Positions 23,809-37,266 of a stretch of DNA of 64,000 nucleotides are shown piece by piece (the stretch's first letter is position 1; each line of letters starts with the position of its first letter). The stretch is taken from contig QEOQ01000258.1 in assembly GCA_010279815.1 (NCBI GenBank), forward strand, positions 414,587 to 478,586, written 5' to 3'. Made by a program: the position numbers and the translations under genes. The stretch is from Brachionus plicatilis (lineage: Eukaryota; Rotifera; Eurotatoria; Ploima; Brachionidae). The notes below the pieces were generated by a model. The model made no database searches, was not told where the DNA came from, and worked only from the letters and a program-made list of their open reading frames with translations.

Positions 23809-24615
23809 TCAACTACATACCAGTTCGTTTTTGATATTGAACAATTTGTCTTCGAAGTGATTAAGTTCCGTTTTGTTAAGACTATTTTTTAGATGCGACG
23901 GACTCGACGATTTATCTCCGTTACATTCCAAGTTTATTTTCTCCTGGCTAATACAACTCTCGCGCGACAAAATGCATTTACAAGAATTCAATTTAGAATG
24001 GCATTTTTTACACAATATCTCATGTACATTTTGAAGTCCCTGGATCAGAGCCTCGTGTATAATTATAGAACATTTGACGCAATTGCAAAGGTCCGTTTGG
24101 GACGCGTCCGCGCCGTCTGGCGTACCTCTGTGTCCGTTCAAGTGTCCACTCTGTCGCTCTTTCATTTCCAAATTGAGCTTGTCTCTTTTTGACTTGACAC
24201 TTTTCAGACGCTTGTTAAAGGCTATTTTCGAATTGTTGTAGAAGTCGATGGTAGCCCAGTACTCTTTTGCTTCATTGGCAAGACTTTCCTCGACTCTGTA
24301 AGCTCTTGGACTCTCTTTTTGAACACAACTCAGTCCTTCCAAATGGTCTGCAACTTCAGCCTGATTTTCCTCATCCATAAACTCGAAATTAGAGTAGGAT
24401 TTTTTGGAAGGATCACAGTCCTGCTCAAGATCGTCGTCATCGTCGCATTCGGCCTGAGCAAGAGACGCCTCGTGGAATATGGACTGTTCTTCAGCTAGTT
24501 TTGAGTCAGTGGTGCATTTGGCTTCCTCAAATGAGCTTGTTGACGAACTGGGGGTTGATATTGTAGACAGAGAGGCTATCATTACACTGTCCGACTTGTC
24601 TTGGCTCACTATCAT
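23809..24615 (-). CDS. Uncharacterised Ser/Glu-rich protein with a C-terminal Cys cluster
   Basis: Open frame of 268 residues from the ATG at 24615 (TAG six bases upstream). I do not recognise the family. The N-terminal third is Ser/Thr-rich then acidic (DDDDD near residue 60). The centre has a likely helix with EAKEYWATIDFYNNS and a Lys/Arg-rich run. The C-terminal part has CNCVKC, CKKCHSKLNSCKC and a further Cys, a spacing that could bind zinc. The last codons GAACTG are followed by GTATGT, a strong donor, so the true protein may splice on to an exon to the left instead of ending at the TGA at 23809. Codon use and the lack of stops support a real gene. Confidence 0.65.
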   Translation of the reverse strand: MIVSQDKSDSVMIASLSTISTPSSSTSSFEEAKCTTDSKLAEEQSIFHEASLAQAECDDDDDLEQDCDPSKKSYSNFEFMDEENQAEVADHLEGLSCVQKESPRAYRVEESLANEAKEYWATIDFYNNSKIAFNKRLKSVKSKRDKLNLEMKERQSGHLNGHRGTPDGADASQTDLCNCVKCSIIIHEALIQGLQNVHEILCKKCHSKLNSCKCILSRESCISQEKINLECNGDKSSSPSHLKNSLNKTELNHFEDKLFNIKNELVCS

Positions 24616-26285
24616 TGTCTTCTATAAGACGCAAAAGGCCATTTTATCTAAAAATATATCAAGTATTTTCAATTAAAACACAGCAATATTTTTTTTTTTT
24701 TTTTTCAAAATAAAAAATTAACATAATTTATTGAAAAAATGACCAAATAAAATTGAATAAAATTTCCATGTTATTGAATTAAATCTAAAGAGAAATTATT
24801 TTATCTAATAAAAAACTTTAACAGCAATTAATTGTAATTTATTCTATTGGAAAACATTGCAGTAAAAACGCAAAATGATTAAGCGAATTTATTTTCTGAC
24901 ATGTTAAATGCTGAGTGAATATCAACATTACACGGAGGACGATTGGGGTAAATTTTGATGTAAAAAACAACATAAATATTAAGTGGATTGTCTGATTTTG
25001 TCGATGCTAAAATAACTTTACATATTACAGATTTATTTGAATGAATTAAAAAATTACATTATATTAAATTTTTATTTATTTAAATGCAAATTTTCTAAAA
25101 TTATAAAAATGTAAAAAAAAAAAGTATTTAAACAATAAAATTTTTATCTACTATTCAAGAAACTAATTTCTAGAAAAACTTATTTTCTTTTTATTTTGTT
25201 TTTTTTAATTTTAATAAAATAGTTTAAATTCAATTCCATTTCTTTATTTTCTTGAACCGTACCTTTTGTTAATAAGCAGCCTTAAAGATTTCGCTTTGGT
25301 AAACCAATAACGATTATTAAAAGCAGTTTTTTTTTACATTTATATCATTTTTAACTAGTTTTACATTAATCTGAATTTTATATTTTTACCTAAATGTATA
25401 AAATAAAACTAACTTAAATGTAAATTTTTAAATATTTAGTTTGGCAACCGTAAGTTGTTATATATATGTAAAAAAATTGTTACCTCTATTGTTGTGTGTG
25501 ATATGATCGTTTCTTACGGCCATACTTATACAAATGACTAAATTGCTACAAAATTGTCTTGATTGAAAAAAGGACCATTTTTTTTTGTTGGAGAAAAAAA
25601 ATCTGATCTTTTTTTTGTTTGATTTTTAGTTGAAAAAATTATTTCAGATTACAGCTAGTGGAAATGAATTTTTTTTTCGTTCAATATAAAATAAAGCTCT
25701 CTAATAGACCAGAATTAATTATTTCGCTATTCAGACACTCGAGTAAATATTTATAGTTTACAAAAACAATCAGTTCTTGAATATATATTCTTGGTTTTGA
25801 CCTGATAATGGATAAATATCTTGGCTTTTGTTTGAATATTAGCTTAGCCTTGTATCTTAAGTCAAAATCATACACGATACAAATTGAACTTAACCTTCTT
25901 TTCGAATCGTTTCTCTTTTTTTTGTTTCACGAAAAAATAAATAAATTAGGCCATTATCACATGTTTACTATTTGAAAATGAAAAAAAAAAATTTAAAAAC
26001 TGTGATGAAATTTATTTTAATTTGATTTAAGGCGAAGCTTTGAGATTTTTGTGAAATTTAAAAAAATCTTAAATTATAAAATTTATTCAAAATTTTTTTT
26101 TTTTGACTTTTGATTTTTTTTCTGCAAAAAAAAATTTTTTTTCTAAAATATTTATAAAAATGTTTTTAAATATTACAAAGTGAATAATGCTCTAATAAAC
26201 AATTTGAGTTTAATCAATTTAATGTTCTCATAAGATGTATAAGGAGAGAAAAGTTAAATAAAGCTAAATTATTTAGCATTTGCAC

Positions 26286-26335
26286 CAGAGTTGCTTAAAA
26301 GTCCCAGAAAAAATTCCAAGTCCAGACTTTAAAAT
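26286..26335. repeat. Left end of a CAGAGTTG (hAT-like) element
   Basis: CAGAGTTGCTTAAAAGTCCC followed by AAGTCCAGACTTT matches the left end of 22246-23117. No matching right end was found in the following few kilobases, so it is a solo or broken copy. Confidence 0.5.
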
Positions 26336-26485
26336 TTTTTTAAAAAAAAAAAATAATTATTAATAATAATTAATAATAAAGAATAGAAATTTAATAATTA
26401 TTTGGAAAATTTTGCAAATATTTTTAAGCACTCGGCGATTAAGACTTAACTAAATCGGTTCCCGCTTAAAAAATGTTGGTTTCAA

Positions 26486-26545
26486 AATGAAGCGTGGTAA
26501 AATACCTTAGCCAAAAGACTGGTACGTAAAGAATAAAAATTAAAA
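26486..26545 (+). pseudogene. Decayed GRP-tail fragment
   Basis: GGTTTCAAAATGAAGCGTGG and AAAAGACTGGTACGTAAAG align with the open copy at 48443 (GFKKKRGRKPKAKDRYEKN), but there is an internal TAG and small changes. Confidence 0.5.
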
Positions 26546-29500
26546 TTAAAAAACAGCATTTTGTACATTAAAAAAAAAACTAATACATTGAATTTAATTA
26601 ATAAATTATTTTTAAAAACATAAATGTTTCCTGTTTAATAATTTATTTTTTGGAGAGAAAATGTAGTAAGCCTTTTTTAATTTTTAATTATTTAACATAA
26701 CACTAAAATGGTACACGAATTATAACCTGTGATAATTTTGTTTGAAAAATAATTAAAATTTACCAAAAATTTTTATTAAAATAAATTATAAATTTTGTCT
26801 GCAAATTATCTCGAAAGCTAAAATCTAAAAATCTATTCTTGAAATTTTTTTTATTAATTCAATTTTTTCTAAATAGATTTAAAAAATATTTTTCTATAAA
26901 ACATTTCACATTTTTTTCAATGAATTGACACATCGTCTTCACTTCGTCTTTAGACCACGCGCTCAAAACCGAACAATATAATTTTATTTTTTGATTTTAA
27001 TTTTTACAAAGAAATAGCTAATATTTAATTTTTCTCTGGAACATCTAAAAACATCAAGGAATTTGTAACAACAGATTAAAGTTAGGAATGAAATAAAAAT
27101 ATGAAAAAAAATTTTTTGCTCAAAAAAAAAATTATTTAAATTAAACAAAAATGCTTTAATTAACACCAATATCAAATAGCTTGTTGAAATATTACAATCT
27201 TGACAATTAGATTTTGCATTTAAATAAAAAATTGTTTAAAAATTTTAAATTAAGTTTGTGACGTGATTAATTACACTAAATCAACATTCGCAAGCTAAAT
27301 ATGTATTTGCTGACAATATTATAAACTAACAAACAAAGATTAATAAAATTATTCAAAATTAACTATCACCTAGTGAAAAATATATTATTCACCTCTAATT
27401 TCAACAAACATTTAAATCTAAAAATGGACAAAATTTAGCTAATGAACTTAGATAGTAAATTATTATTATTTTTTATTTAAATTTAACACCCCATAGGCAC
27501 AAAAAAAAAACTATTAAATTAATACAAAAAATAAAAAATTCATAAAATTAAATTAAGTTAAATTATCTTTAATAAATAATAGTTAACTTTGAAAAAAAAT
27601 TACTATTATTATAAAATTTTTTTTTATTAAAAAAATCTTTAAAGTATCTAATCTCTATTGAAAATTACTATTCTTTTAATTCATAAATATAATCTATGGT
27701 TGTCGATTAGCATCTAGTCTATTGGATTTTAAATCTAAGATTTTTGAAACTGAGAATTTCCAACTAGACACTCGTATCTTATCTTATCTGCGAACAAATT
27801 CTTAGTAATTTTGTTTATAAAAATGCAGTAATTAGAAAAGTTCACATACATATTGGATTTAAATTTAGCAAAAAACTTTGACCTCTATTTTGTAATAAAA
27901 GAATGTCAGCATATGAAAAAAATAAAAATTGTTTTTGTCTTATCTACTTAAAAAAAAATAAAATTCCTCACCTAAAAGGTCACCAACAAAAAAATTCTAG
28001 CGAATATGGCCAAAAGTTGAGAATCTAATAAATTAAAATTAAATGAAACATTGTGTTTACATTCACCTTAAAACTTTTTTTTTATTAAATATAATAACGC
28101 TAAACAATAGCGTTCTTTTTTGTTGTTGACTGAATAATTTGATATTTTTTAAAATGAATTTATAAATTTTATTTATTTAAAAAAAAAATTGGTAATTAGT
28201 TACAAAGTCTTTTTTCCGTAATGAAAAATTTTTAATTTAGATTACCATTTTAAAAAATCTCTATGTTCAAGGTAATCCAAAACTCTTTTGATGGTAAATA
28301 AGATAAATTTAATTAAAAAAATAAGTTAATCGTGTTTTGTTTAAGCATTAAATATGTCTTGAAAATTTAAAATAACTTAAACATACTATTAGTAAGCATA
28401 TTACAATCACATATCTGCACGAACCTAGCAAATTATTTCCAACAAGATAATTATTTTGATTTAACGATTAATTAAAAAATAATTTTATTTTGATTTTTTT
28501 TGATAGAAATTAAAAAAAAAATTCTAATAAAGTGCGAAGAAAATTTTATACAAGAGCTAATCTTTTTTCAAATAAATTATGAATAAAACTTTTGAATGAA
28601 TTTTTCTTAACTATTCCTTTATTTCTACAATCAGTTGAAAAACAAACAATTCAAACTCAATTTGTAACCAAGCAGCTCAAAGATAAGATTAAAGAGGATT
28701 AATATTTCAAAGGGCTTTTTAAAAGTGTTTAAAAACACAAATTCGTGGTCTTTTTCTATAAGTTCGCTGACAAATTTACTTTAATTACTATTAACATTAC
28801 CAACAAAAATGACAATCTAAAAACCCAAAAAATCACAAAAGAAAAAATCCCTCATCATTTGTTAGTAAATTGTGGAATATTAGTTAATAATAATAGAATC
28901 ACTGGTTTAGTCAAATGATCATGTGTATTTTAGTTTTGGAAAGATTATAAATAGTTTCATGAGAGGGTGTCGATCAAAAAAATAATTATTACAATTATAA
29001 CTGATTTTAATACCAGCTGATCGAAAAAAATGTAACTTTCAACTGATTCTAAAAATTTTTTTAAAAAATTTAATTTTCAATCTCTTTTAAAACTTTTTAT
29101 TTTTGTATTATACCGTTTTGTTTAAAACAAAAATTTTCTTTTAAAATAAGCTAAAATAATTAAAAATTGTAGATTTACTTTTGAACTAAATTCTTTGATA
29201 CATTTTTTGGCAGAATCTTTTGGATTAATAAATTTTAAACTGAAGCATATTTGATTTTTTTTTCAACATCAAAAACGAAATTTAACTAAAAAAAAATTTA
29301 AAAAAATTTATTCAAAAAAAAATTTTTTTTTTTTAAAGCACTTTCATAGCATGAATCTTCGTTTTAAATTGGCCAAAAAAAATTTAATAACCAGTGACTG
29401 TTGAACGATACCTCAGAAAAAATACATCCCTTGAAAAGAATCCATATTATTTATCAAATATTTAATTAATTTTGGAAATAAATATTTACAAAATTATTTA

Positions 29501-31287
29501 AATGTTAAAAAATACAATTCTGTAAAAAAATTCAACCCTAACTTTGTGTTAGTCAATTATGTATGCTCCTTTTGGAAAAAATTTACAAAAATATTAAAGA
29601 ATCTAAATTCAATTTTTTTAAAAATTAATTCATTAAAAATAAAAAATAAAATAAAATAAAATTAGATTTTGAACTTATTGGACTGTGAAACCATGTCTAA
29701 TTGAAATATTTAACATGATGATGCAAATAAATTGATAATAATATCACTTTTTTGTCCTAAGCATTTAGACTTGTTTCTATCTAGACGATTTTAGACAATC
29801 TAAGCAAAAGTCTAAAAGTTTTCATTTTACTAGAAAAAAAAGTCAGACAAATAGAAAAACTACAGACACAGCTACTGGTCACACTTCTTTATCTGAATTG
29901 TTTAAATCATTTTAAAAATTAAATTTTTTATTTTACAATCAAAAATTGTAAGTTTTCTTATTTTGTTTGATCCTGATCTAGACGCTTTGAATGTTCAAAA
30001 CAAGGTTTAGTTTTAAATTTTGATAAGCTAATTAATTCGAATCTTGTAAATATTAATTTAACCTATTTTTTTAGTCTGAGTTTGTCGCGAAAACTCTTTT
30101 GGATTTGTTTTGTTAAATTTTTAGCTAAATTGATAGAGCAATTTTTTGTAAAAGATTTGCTCAAATGTTTATTTGAAAAGAAGAAATCAGAGAAATTCTT
30201 TTAAATGAGAAAGAAAACTTTTTATTTTGAATTGATCATGTTGGTTTATAAACTCGAAATTTTAATCAAAAATAGGGTTTGAGTCAAATTTAAATTTTTT
30301 TAAAATAAAAATAAATCCTATCATCAAAACATCTAAAATTTTAATTTTTAACCAATTTGTATTTATTGCCTTGAATAGATATTTTTAGAATTGTGTTAAA
30401 TTAAATTAATTTTACTCAGAAATAATCATAGCTAGTCTATTCTTCTAAAAAATTATCTCTCAAAAGGCTAAAATAATAATCCTTACCTGAAAACATTTGT
30501 TCAACCAAATGAACTTAATTAAAATATTTTGTATTTATGAAATGCCTGATTTGATGGAATAAATTGGGTCGTCTAAATTATCGATTTAATGCAAGGCATT
30601 GTTTTTATAAACATATTTTCTAGAGGATTATGTTTAAAATATATAAAATTGACCCATATAATAAAACTTAGCTGATAGTGAAACTTGTTTAATGCTTGCT
30701 TACAAAATTATGTCAAATTAAATTAAAAGCAATTTTTGAAAGCGTTTTTTGTTTGATATCTTGTTGAGTAAATAATCAAATAAATTGATCTATTAATATT
30801 CAGTTTGGACTGGTTTAAATGATGCCAAAAATGTATTCCATGCATCCGTTGATAAATACTTGATTAAATATTCTACTTACCAAAATAAAGGAAATCTTCA
30901 TTATTAAGTTAAAAAAAATTCAATGCAAAATTAAACAAAACTCAAATTGTTAAAAAATTTTCCATTGATTTTTTATAAATTAAATTTCTGAGTTGGGTCA
31001 ATTTTGCGACCAATTGATCATATCTTTTTTTTTTTAAATAAAAAATTATTAATTTTGACCAAATTTAAATAAGTTTTTTCTCTCAATATTTTAATTTAAA
31101 ACACTTAATAATGATTTCAATCTAATCTTGAATTAATTAATTTAAAAGCACGAGATTTTCATAATTTAAATTGATCAATTGATAAAAAATTAATAACTAA
31201 TGTTCCTTTTTTATTTTTATAATTTTATTTTTAGGTAATAATTTTTCATTTTTTAAAAAAAACACAAAAACACAAAAAATTTTATTT

Positions 31288-31345
31288 TTATTTTTTTACT
31301 TCTCCTTAAAGGAGGTTAATTCAATTCAATAAATAAATAAATAAT
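31288..31345. repeat. Retroelement 3' end: hairpin plus AAAT tail
   Basis: Perfect short stem CTCCTTAAAGGAG (31302-31314), then GTTAATTCAATTCAATAAAT and AAATAAAT repeats. Same layout as 37406-37456. Confidence 0.6.
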
Positions 31346-34300
31346 TAATATTTTATTTTACTCGCATTTTATCATGCATCTGAAAATCTAAAAATTTCGC
31401 CAGGAATCTTGTCGATTTAAGTGGTTCTATTTAAAAATAAAGAGCATCTAAACCATTGTCAAAAAAAAACCTTTAACAAAACTCTGCCAAATTTTAAGGT
31501 AAATTTTATTAATAAAATGCAAAAAAAAGAAATAAAGATAGTGTTGTTTGATCATAAAATTTGCCTTAAAAACAAGTAAGCAAATTAAAATTACCACTGG
31601 GTCACAAAATTGGCTAGCCCTAATTAAATTATGATTTTATGAAACTCAGTAGAGTAATACAGTACCAAATGATAAAATATGATTAAATTTTATTTTTATT
31701 GTATTTAAAAAATTTTTATTTTGTACAACCTGCAAAAATTGTGCAATTTTTGCCTTAACTTGGATGCAGTACATTATGAAATTTGGCTAAATTTGGTTGA
31801 TACAAAGTTGGAATTAAAATTTTTTTAAAATCGTTTTGTCATTTTTTTATTGTGTTTCTAAATTCACACTGCTTACATTTTGCGGATAATAAAATTTTTA
31901 AAAATCTTGTTGCATTATCAGAACTAGATAGGACTAATTAAAAAAAAACTTATTTGACTAATAATAATTTTTTCTTGAACAAAATGATGCTTAAATTATT
32001 GCTTTTCAACGTTGATAGATTAGATGCAATTAACTTCAGAAGCAATCTTAGAAAAAAATATTTGGATGCTTTTTTACCATTCCTGGTTGTAAAACGATTC
32101 AATTATACTAACCAGAAAAAATATCTGAAAAATATAAAAAAAAATAAGGCTTTTATTTTGAAATGAACAAGCTTTTTAAAGCAAATGACTTGGATTGAAA
32201 GGAAGTATTAAGTTTCAATGCAAGCTGCCAGGATTCATTCCTAACTAAATTTAAAATAAATAAGAATAATGACTTAAAAAATATGTTTGAATGATTTTTT
32301 TTCAGTTTTATATAAAGCCTTAGAGCTAATGCTGACTCTTTGAAATAAAATAATGAATTTTTCTATCTTCCGAAGGAACAATTTATGCCACTTTTTAAAC
32401 AAAAATTTGTGAAAGATTAAACAAGAAAAATGCAACATGATTTTTTGAATATTGACGGGCCGATTTAAAACTGCATAAAACTATAGCTTATTTTATTTAA
32501 CTAATTTAAAATTAGAAGATAAAAAATTAATAATAATATTTTATTAATTATAATTGGGAAAGAAAGCGATGTTTACTTTAAATAAAAGTAAAAATCATTA
32601 TTTGCAACGAGATACAGCTCCTTATCATTAAAAATTAAATAAAATAATAAAATAATAAAATAAAATCTGCGAACTCTTTTTTATAACAAAATAAAAAATA
32701 ATCTAATTAGTTAACAAAATCACAAAAAATTTTGCTCAATTCAGTTAAACGAATAAATAAACAATTATTTTTTTTTAATTTAAATTTTTTTTTTATCTTT
32801 ATCAAAATACAATTATCAAATAAACATGAATTAAAAAAATTTTTAATTCAATTAAATTAATTCGATTTTAAATTTTGCTTATGCTTTAAATTTTTTAACC
32901 GATCAATTGATTTAAAATAGAAATTCTTCAATGAATATATTAGTAGAAATTGTTATTGTAAAACAATCAACAAAACTCATCACACGTTACCTGACGATAA
33001 TTAAAATTAATCGGTGAACAAATAGCTTAGTTCACCTATTAAGGTAGTAAAATAATGTATTTAGAACAATAAAAGGATCAAGATAAATTTCAAATTTAAG
33101 TTAAAATACAATAGGGAACTATAAACAGATGAAGAAAAAGAGAAATTTTTCAAAGTCTTTCTATCAACAAAATTTAGCCTTAACATGGCATTGTGAATTT
33201 TCATACAAACCTTCAAAAAATTACTGAAATAAAATTTTTTTTCACTAATATAAATTGACAAATTGAGCTTTATAAACTTTAATGATGCACAACAGGAAAC
33301 AAAATATGTTTCACTAAATTCAACAAATAAAAACTATTTTTAATCAACACAGGAAATATAAATGATCAAATAAAATATCAATATTTTGAGATTAATTTGG
33401 TTTTATCCATCCTAAATAGAATGTGTTTTGAAAATTATTTTATTTAAATGTTAAATTTTGTCATCGCTTCTTAAATAATTTTGAATTAATTGGTTATAAT
33501 TGAAAAATTTTTATTTTTCAATTCTAAATTGACAATAATCAATTTATTGACAAAGACTGGACTGTTAAATGAAACATAGTTTCACCTTTTAAACTTTACA
33601 GAAAAATCTGTAGTAAAAATTCGGTATCTTTATAAAGAATTTATTTTTTGTAGATAAATTCACCATGCCGTCTGGTATAGATTTAATAAATAATGAAAAA
33701 GAAAATTTACTATAAAATTTATTATAAAGAAAAAATTATTTGAAAAAATTTAACAATAAGATATTCAAGTTAAACAATTCAAATTTTTTCAAAATTCCAA
33801 AAAATCAAATTAATGTTATCGAAAATTGAGAGTTAAAATGTTGAAAACTTCAGCTGAATTTGGGGTATTTTATTCAAATTTTCATTATTTTATTCAAAAT
33901 ATTAAAATAACATTAATAAATTAATCCAAACATCTTTAAAATTGCTGAATCCTTGGAAAAAATGTTGGAGCCCAAATTTTATTCAGCCTTTTAGATCCCA
34001 GAAGTCTTTATCTATTTATTTATAATTATAACAAAGGTTTTTATGGCTTTTTTTTTCTTTTCTTGTTCAATTCTATGCTATTATGAATATAGAAATAATT
34101 GATTAATTCTAATATTTTAAAAATTACTGAATCTAAGGACAAAATTGAAAAAAAAAATACATTAAAAAATTAAAAAAAAGCATGATGGGTTCTATATTAA
34201 TACTATTTTAATAATCTTTGATTATTTAAATAGCAGCAAATTTTAAAAAATTCATACTACTTTTTTGATATTTAAATAGCGGACAAAAAAATCGATAAAT

Positions 34301-34951
34301 TTTTGTATGTGTTTTATTTAATTTAATTTCTTAATATTGAAAAAAAATTTTAAAAACTTTCTTGGTCTTCTTCTTCTAGTAAAAGACATTTTTTAAATTT
34401 CAATATAGTTTTTTTTTTTCTCATTGTTAAAAAATAGTAACAAACACTAAAAATTTATATAGAAAAAAAATGGGTATATTTGTCACTTTGAACAGAAAAT
34501 TAAGCATTAAAATATGATGGAAAAAAAAAACTATTTTCCATTTGACTATTATTAGATGATTCTTTAATAAATTTTCAATAATTAAGAAAAATCATTCTAA
34601 ATTTTCGTATTCAAAAATTTTAATTAAAGTTGACAGAGTTGACCAGCGATTTATCTTTTTTATTTTAAATTTAGTAAAAATTTAAAAAATCCTAAAATTT
34701 GAACGAAAAAATAATGCTAATTAAAAATTGTCGAAAAGTTTACAGAATTAAGTTAAAATGCATTTTAAATTAAATTATTTAATATTGATAGAAAAAATCT
34801 TGTTATTAATTTTTCATTCAAGAATAAATCGAAGTTTTTATGTTTATTTTAATTTAATTTAAAAAAAATCCTAAATTCGGCTGAAATTTTGTTTATTTTT
34901 TTATTTTCTGACCAAAATTAACTAATAATTAAATAATTGTACTTGGATAAA

Positions 34952-34988
34952 AAATGTGATCAACTGGTCACATAATTGACCAGCGCCG
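34952..34988. repeat. GGTCA-family repeat fragment
   Basis: AATGTGATCAACTGGTCACA followed by TAATTGACCAGCGCC resembles the 3' half of the 105-bp repeat at 1436-1540. Confidence 0.5.
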
Positions 34989-35007
34989 ATATTTTTAATT
35001 TCAGATA

Positions 35008-36078
35008 TTAATAAATAAAAGCATAAGCTGAAGCGATTAGCTGAATATTTTCATTTTGAAAAGCATAGTAACCACATATATCAGATGGATTTAGAAGGCA
35101 TTCAACACCCATTTGAAAATTGTAATTTAAATTTTCACCTATGGTTACATTTACCAATATTTTATGGTTTGTAAATTCTTTTTTAAGCTCGTCTTTTATT
35201 GAGTTTGCCAAAAAAAAAACTTTTTCAGCATTCAAATCCTTTTCGAAAAGAGAGCTCATTTCACACACTAAGTTTTTTTTAAGCATTTCTTGTATTCTCA
35301 TACTTTGTTCTTTTACTATTACAGAATTATCTTCGTCTTGAAAATCAGCTTCTATTGACGTGTTCAAAGAGGTATCTTCTTCACTTAAAGCCACTGCATT
35401 CGGTGCCTCAAATTTGTCTTCAGGGTTTTCACCTTGGTTAGCTTCTTCAACTTCAAATGTGTCTTGAATTTCAGCAGAAGTGTTTGGCATTTGAGAGGCC
35501 TTATTTTCTTCTTCGAGATAATAATAATTTTCATCAGTATTATCTTGCCAATAGTCTCCAGATTTTTCTTCTTGCATCTGATCATTTATTTCTTCGGTGT
35601 TTTCTTTTTGAATTGTTTCAATATTTTCCATTTCATAGTTTTGTTCTTCGAATTTTTCATCAGCTGATGGTTTGGCCAAAATAGCCGATTCCTTAGCGGA
35701 TTTGGAACTTTCAAAAATTTCTATATCTTTTTGTTTTTGTATTGTGATTTCTATTTTGCTTTCTTGATCAATTTTTTCTCCTGAAATGGAAAAAGCATCC
35801 TGACTTTGAAAAGTTATTTGGGATTCGGTTTCTGATTTAAGCTCAACATAATTTGTAAATTCGTCGGAAGTAGCAGTGTCATCAAGTCTATCTTGTTTTT
35901 TTGGAGATTTTTTGGCTTTGTCATAATTCACATAATTATTCATCGAAACAGCTATTTTTCCAAGATCAGTAACTTTGGAATCAACTAATCCTTCATTTTT
36001 AACAAATTCTTTTAGTTCATTATCAGAACAAAAATCCTCAGTTTCAGAAGATGAAGTAGTGTAGCTCTTGCTAGTCAT
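35008..36078 (-). CDS. Tctex1-domain (dynein light chain Tctex-type) protein with long acidic N terminus
   Basis: Single open frame, 356 residues. The last 100 or so residues form a Tctex1 fold: helix region EQSMRIQEMLKKNLVCEM, then HKILVNVTIGENLNY, then MGVECLLNPSDICGYYAFQN and a final hydrophobic strand LIASAYAFIY. Such domains dimerise and sit in dynein motors as cargo or ciliary adaptors. The preceding 250 residues are Glu/Ser/Asn-rich, low-complexity and probably disordered; typical light chains are only 110-180 residues. The expected Trp after CL in the usual CLWD motif is replaced by Leu. A divergent relative lies at 45905-47521. The closest human groups would be DYNLT2/4/5, but the exact orthology is unclear. 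Confidence 0.8.
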   Translation of the reverse strand: MTSKSYTTSSSETEDFCSDNELKEFVKNEGLVDSKVTDLGKIAVSMNNYVNYDKAKKSPKKQDRLDDTATSDEFTNYVELKSETESQITFQSQDAFSISGEKIDQESKIEITIQKQKDIEIFESSKSAKESAILAKPSADEKFEEQNYEMENIETIQKENTEEINDQMQEEKSGDYWQDNTDENYYYLEEENKASQMPNTSAEIQDTFEVEEANQGENPEDKFEAPNAVALSEEDTSLNTSIEADFQDEDNSVIVKEQSMRIQEMLKKNLVCEMSSLFEKDLNAEKVFFLANSIKDELKKEFTNHKILVNVTIGENLNYNFQMGVECLLNPSDICGYYAFQNENIQLIASAYAFIY

Positions 36079-37029
36079 TTTGATCTTTGATATTTAAGTT
36101 AAAATAAAATTAGATATTTTTTTCAAACAAATATAAAATTTTCTTGGTTTTTATTTTTTACCATAGAAATTTTTTTTAAAAATAAAAAAAAAATCTAATT
36201 CGAGGATACAAAAAATTAATTTAATCAATTTAAACTTGAATATTGTAATTATCTAGGTGACTACTTAAATTTTGTTTTTATTTAGATTCGATTAAACACT
36301 TTTCAAAGATTTTTAAAGCTTCGTTTAAAATTTTTTAATAATTAAAAGAAATTGAAAAAACTTTTTAAAAAACATTATTTCTAATAAAATACAAGAGAAA
36401 AATTTTAAAATATTGATAAACTTTTGCTCTAAAAAATCTAATTTTTCTAAATCTAATCTTGAGAACCTCAGGCTGCTCAGAATGGAGCCTAGTCCTTCTT
36501 TTTAGCCCAGTGTTAGTAAATAAAATGAGTTATATGGAAATTTTTCTAATAAAATAAAATAAGTTTAAAGTTTTTAGTTAATAGTTTTTAATGTAGAAAC
36601 TATTGTTTTGAATACTAAGTAGAGCGAAGTGAACTTAGCGTCTAAAGTATCATCTAATAAGCTAAATTCATACAGGCCTGATCTTAATTGCTGGTGGTTT
36701 GATTTTTTGATGAAAAATTTTTTTTTTTTTGCTTGTCATTTAATTTGTTTGAAAATTAGCTGGATCTAATATTTAGTTAATAAAGAGCTGCATAATATCA
36801 TAAAGAAAACTTAGGAGTAATTTTTTCAACATAAAAATAAAAAACATGGTCAGGTCTTGGTGCCTTTCAACAAAAATTATTTTTTATTTTTTAAGAGCTT
36901 ATAATGCACTGATTATAATGCTCCATCAAATAAAAAAAATCAAAAAAAAAATCAAAAAAATTAAAATAGACAAATTGAAAAAGTAATGAAATGTGAAACA
37001 TTTTAAAGTATTGAACAATTCGGATTTTA
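36079..37029. other. Intergenic, nothing recognised
   Basis: AT-rich spacer right of the Tctex1 gene (upstream of its start). No coding frame or clear repeat was found apart from homopolymer tracts. Confidence 0.5.
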
Positions 37030-37200
37030 ATTCCTCCACCATAATCAAAAATGAATCCAACTAAGGATTTATTGAGGTTTCCTAAAGTTTTAGAATTTAG
37101 AGCTCATTTTTTGTTTGACAATTTTTTTATTAAATACAACCTTGAATTAAAACGTTCTTTAATTTCATCTATCATTTATATGAAATTAAATATTGTGACC
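37030..37200 (-). pseudogene. LINE reverse-transcriptase fragment
   Basis: Minus strand reads IDEIKERFNSRLYLIKKLSN, then K-K-stop-A-L-N-S, then TLGNLNKSLVGFIFDYGG. This matches the region between the RT palm and thumb in the same LINE family as 57715-57905 (VDEIKQRCSSRLNLIKILSN). An in-frame stop and lack of the catalytic core show it is dead. Confidence 0.75.
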
Positions 37201-37266
37201 AGTCAATTTTTTTCTAAACGAGACTTAAAAAAAGTGTTCATAAAATTAAATTTGTTAATTTATTAA

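Larger units (their letters stand above)
24616..35007. other. 10.4-kb gene-poor region
   Basis: I find no coding region I can support on either strand. It is AT-rich with many homopolymer runs and SSRs (for example near 29640 and 32640). Recognisable pieces are one CAGAGTTG end at 26286, a decayed GRP fragment at 26486, a hairpin plus microsatellite tail at 31288, and GGTCA-family pieces near 31590 and 34952. Confidence 0.6.

Noticed and set aside
31954..32166. 70-codon plus frame
   Set aside because: No motif, low-complexity composition, no splice or codon-use support.
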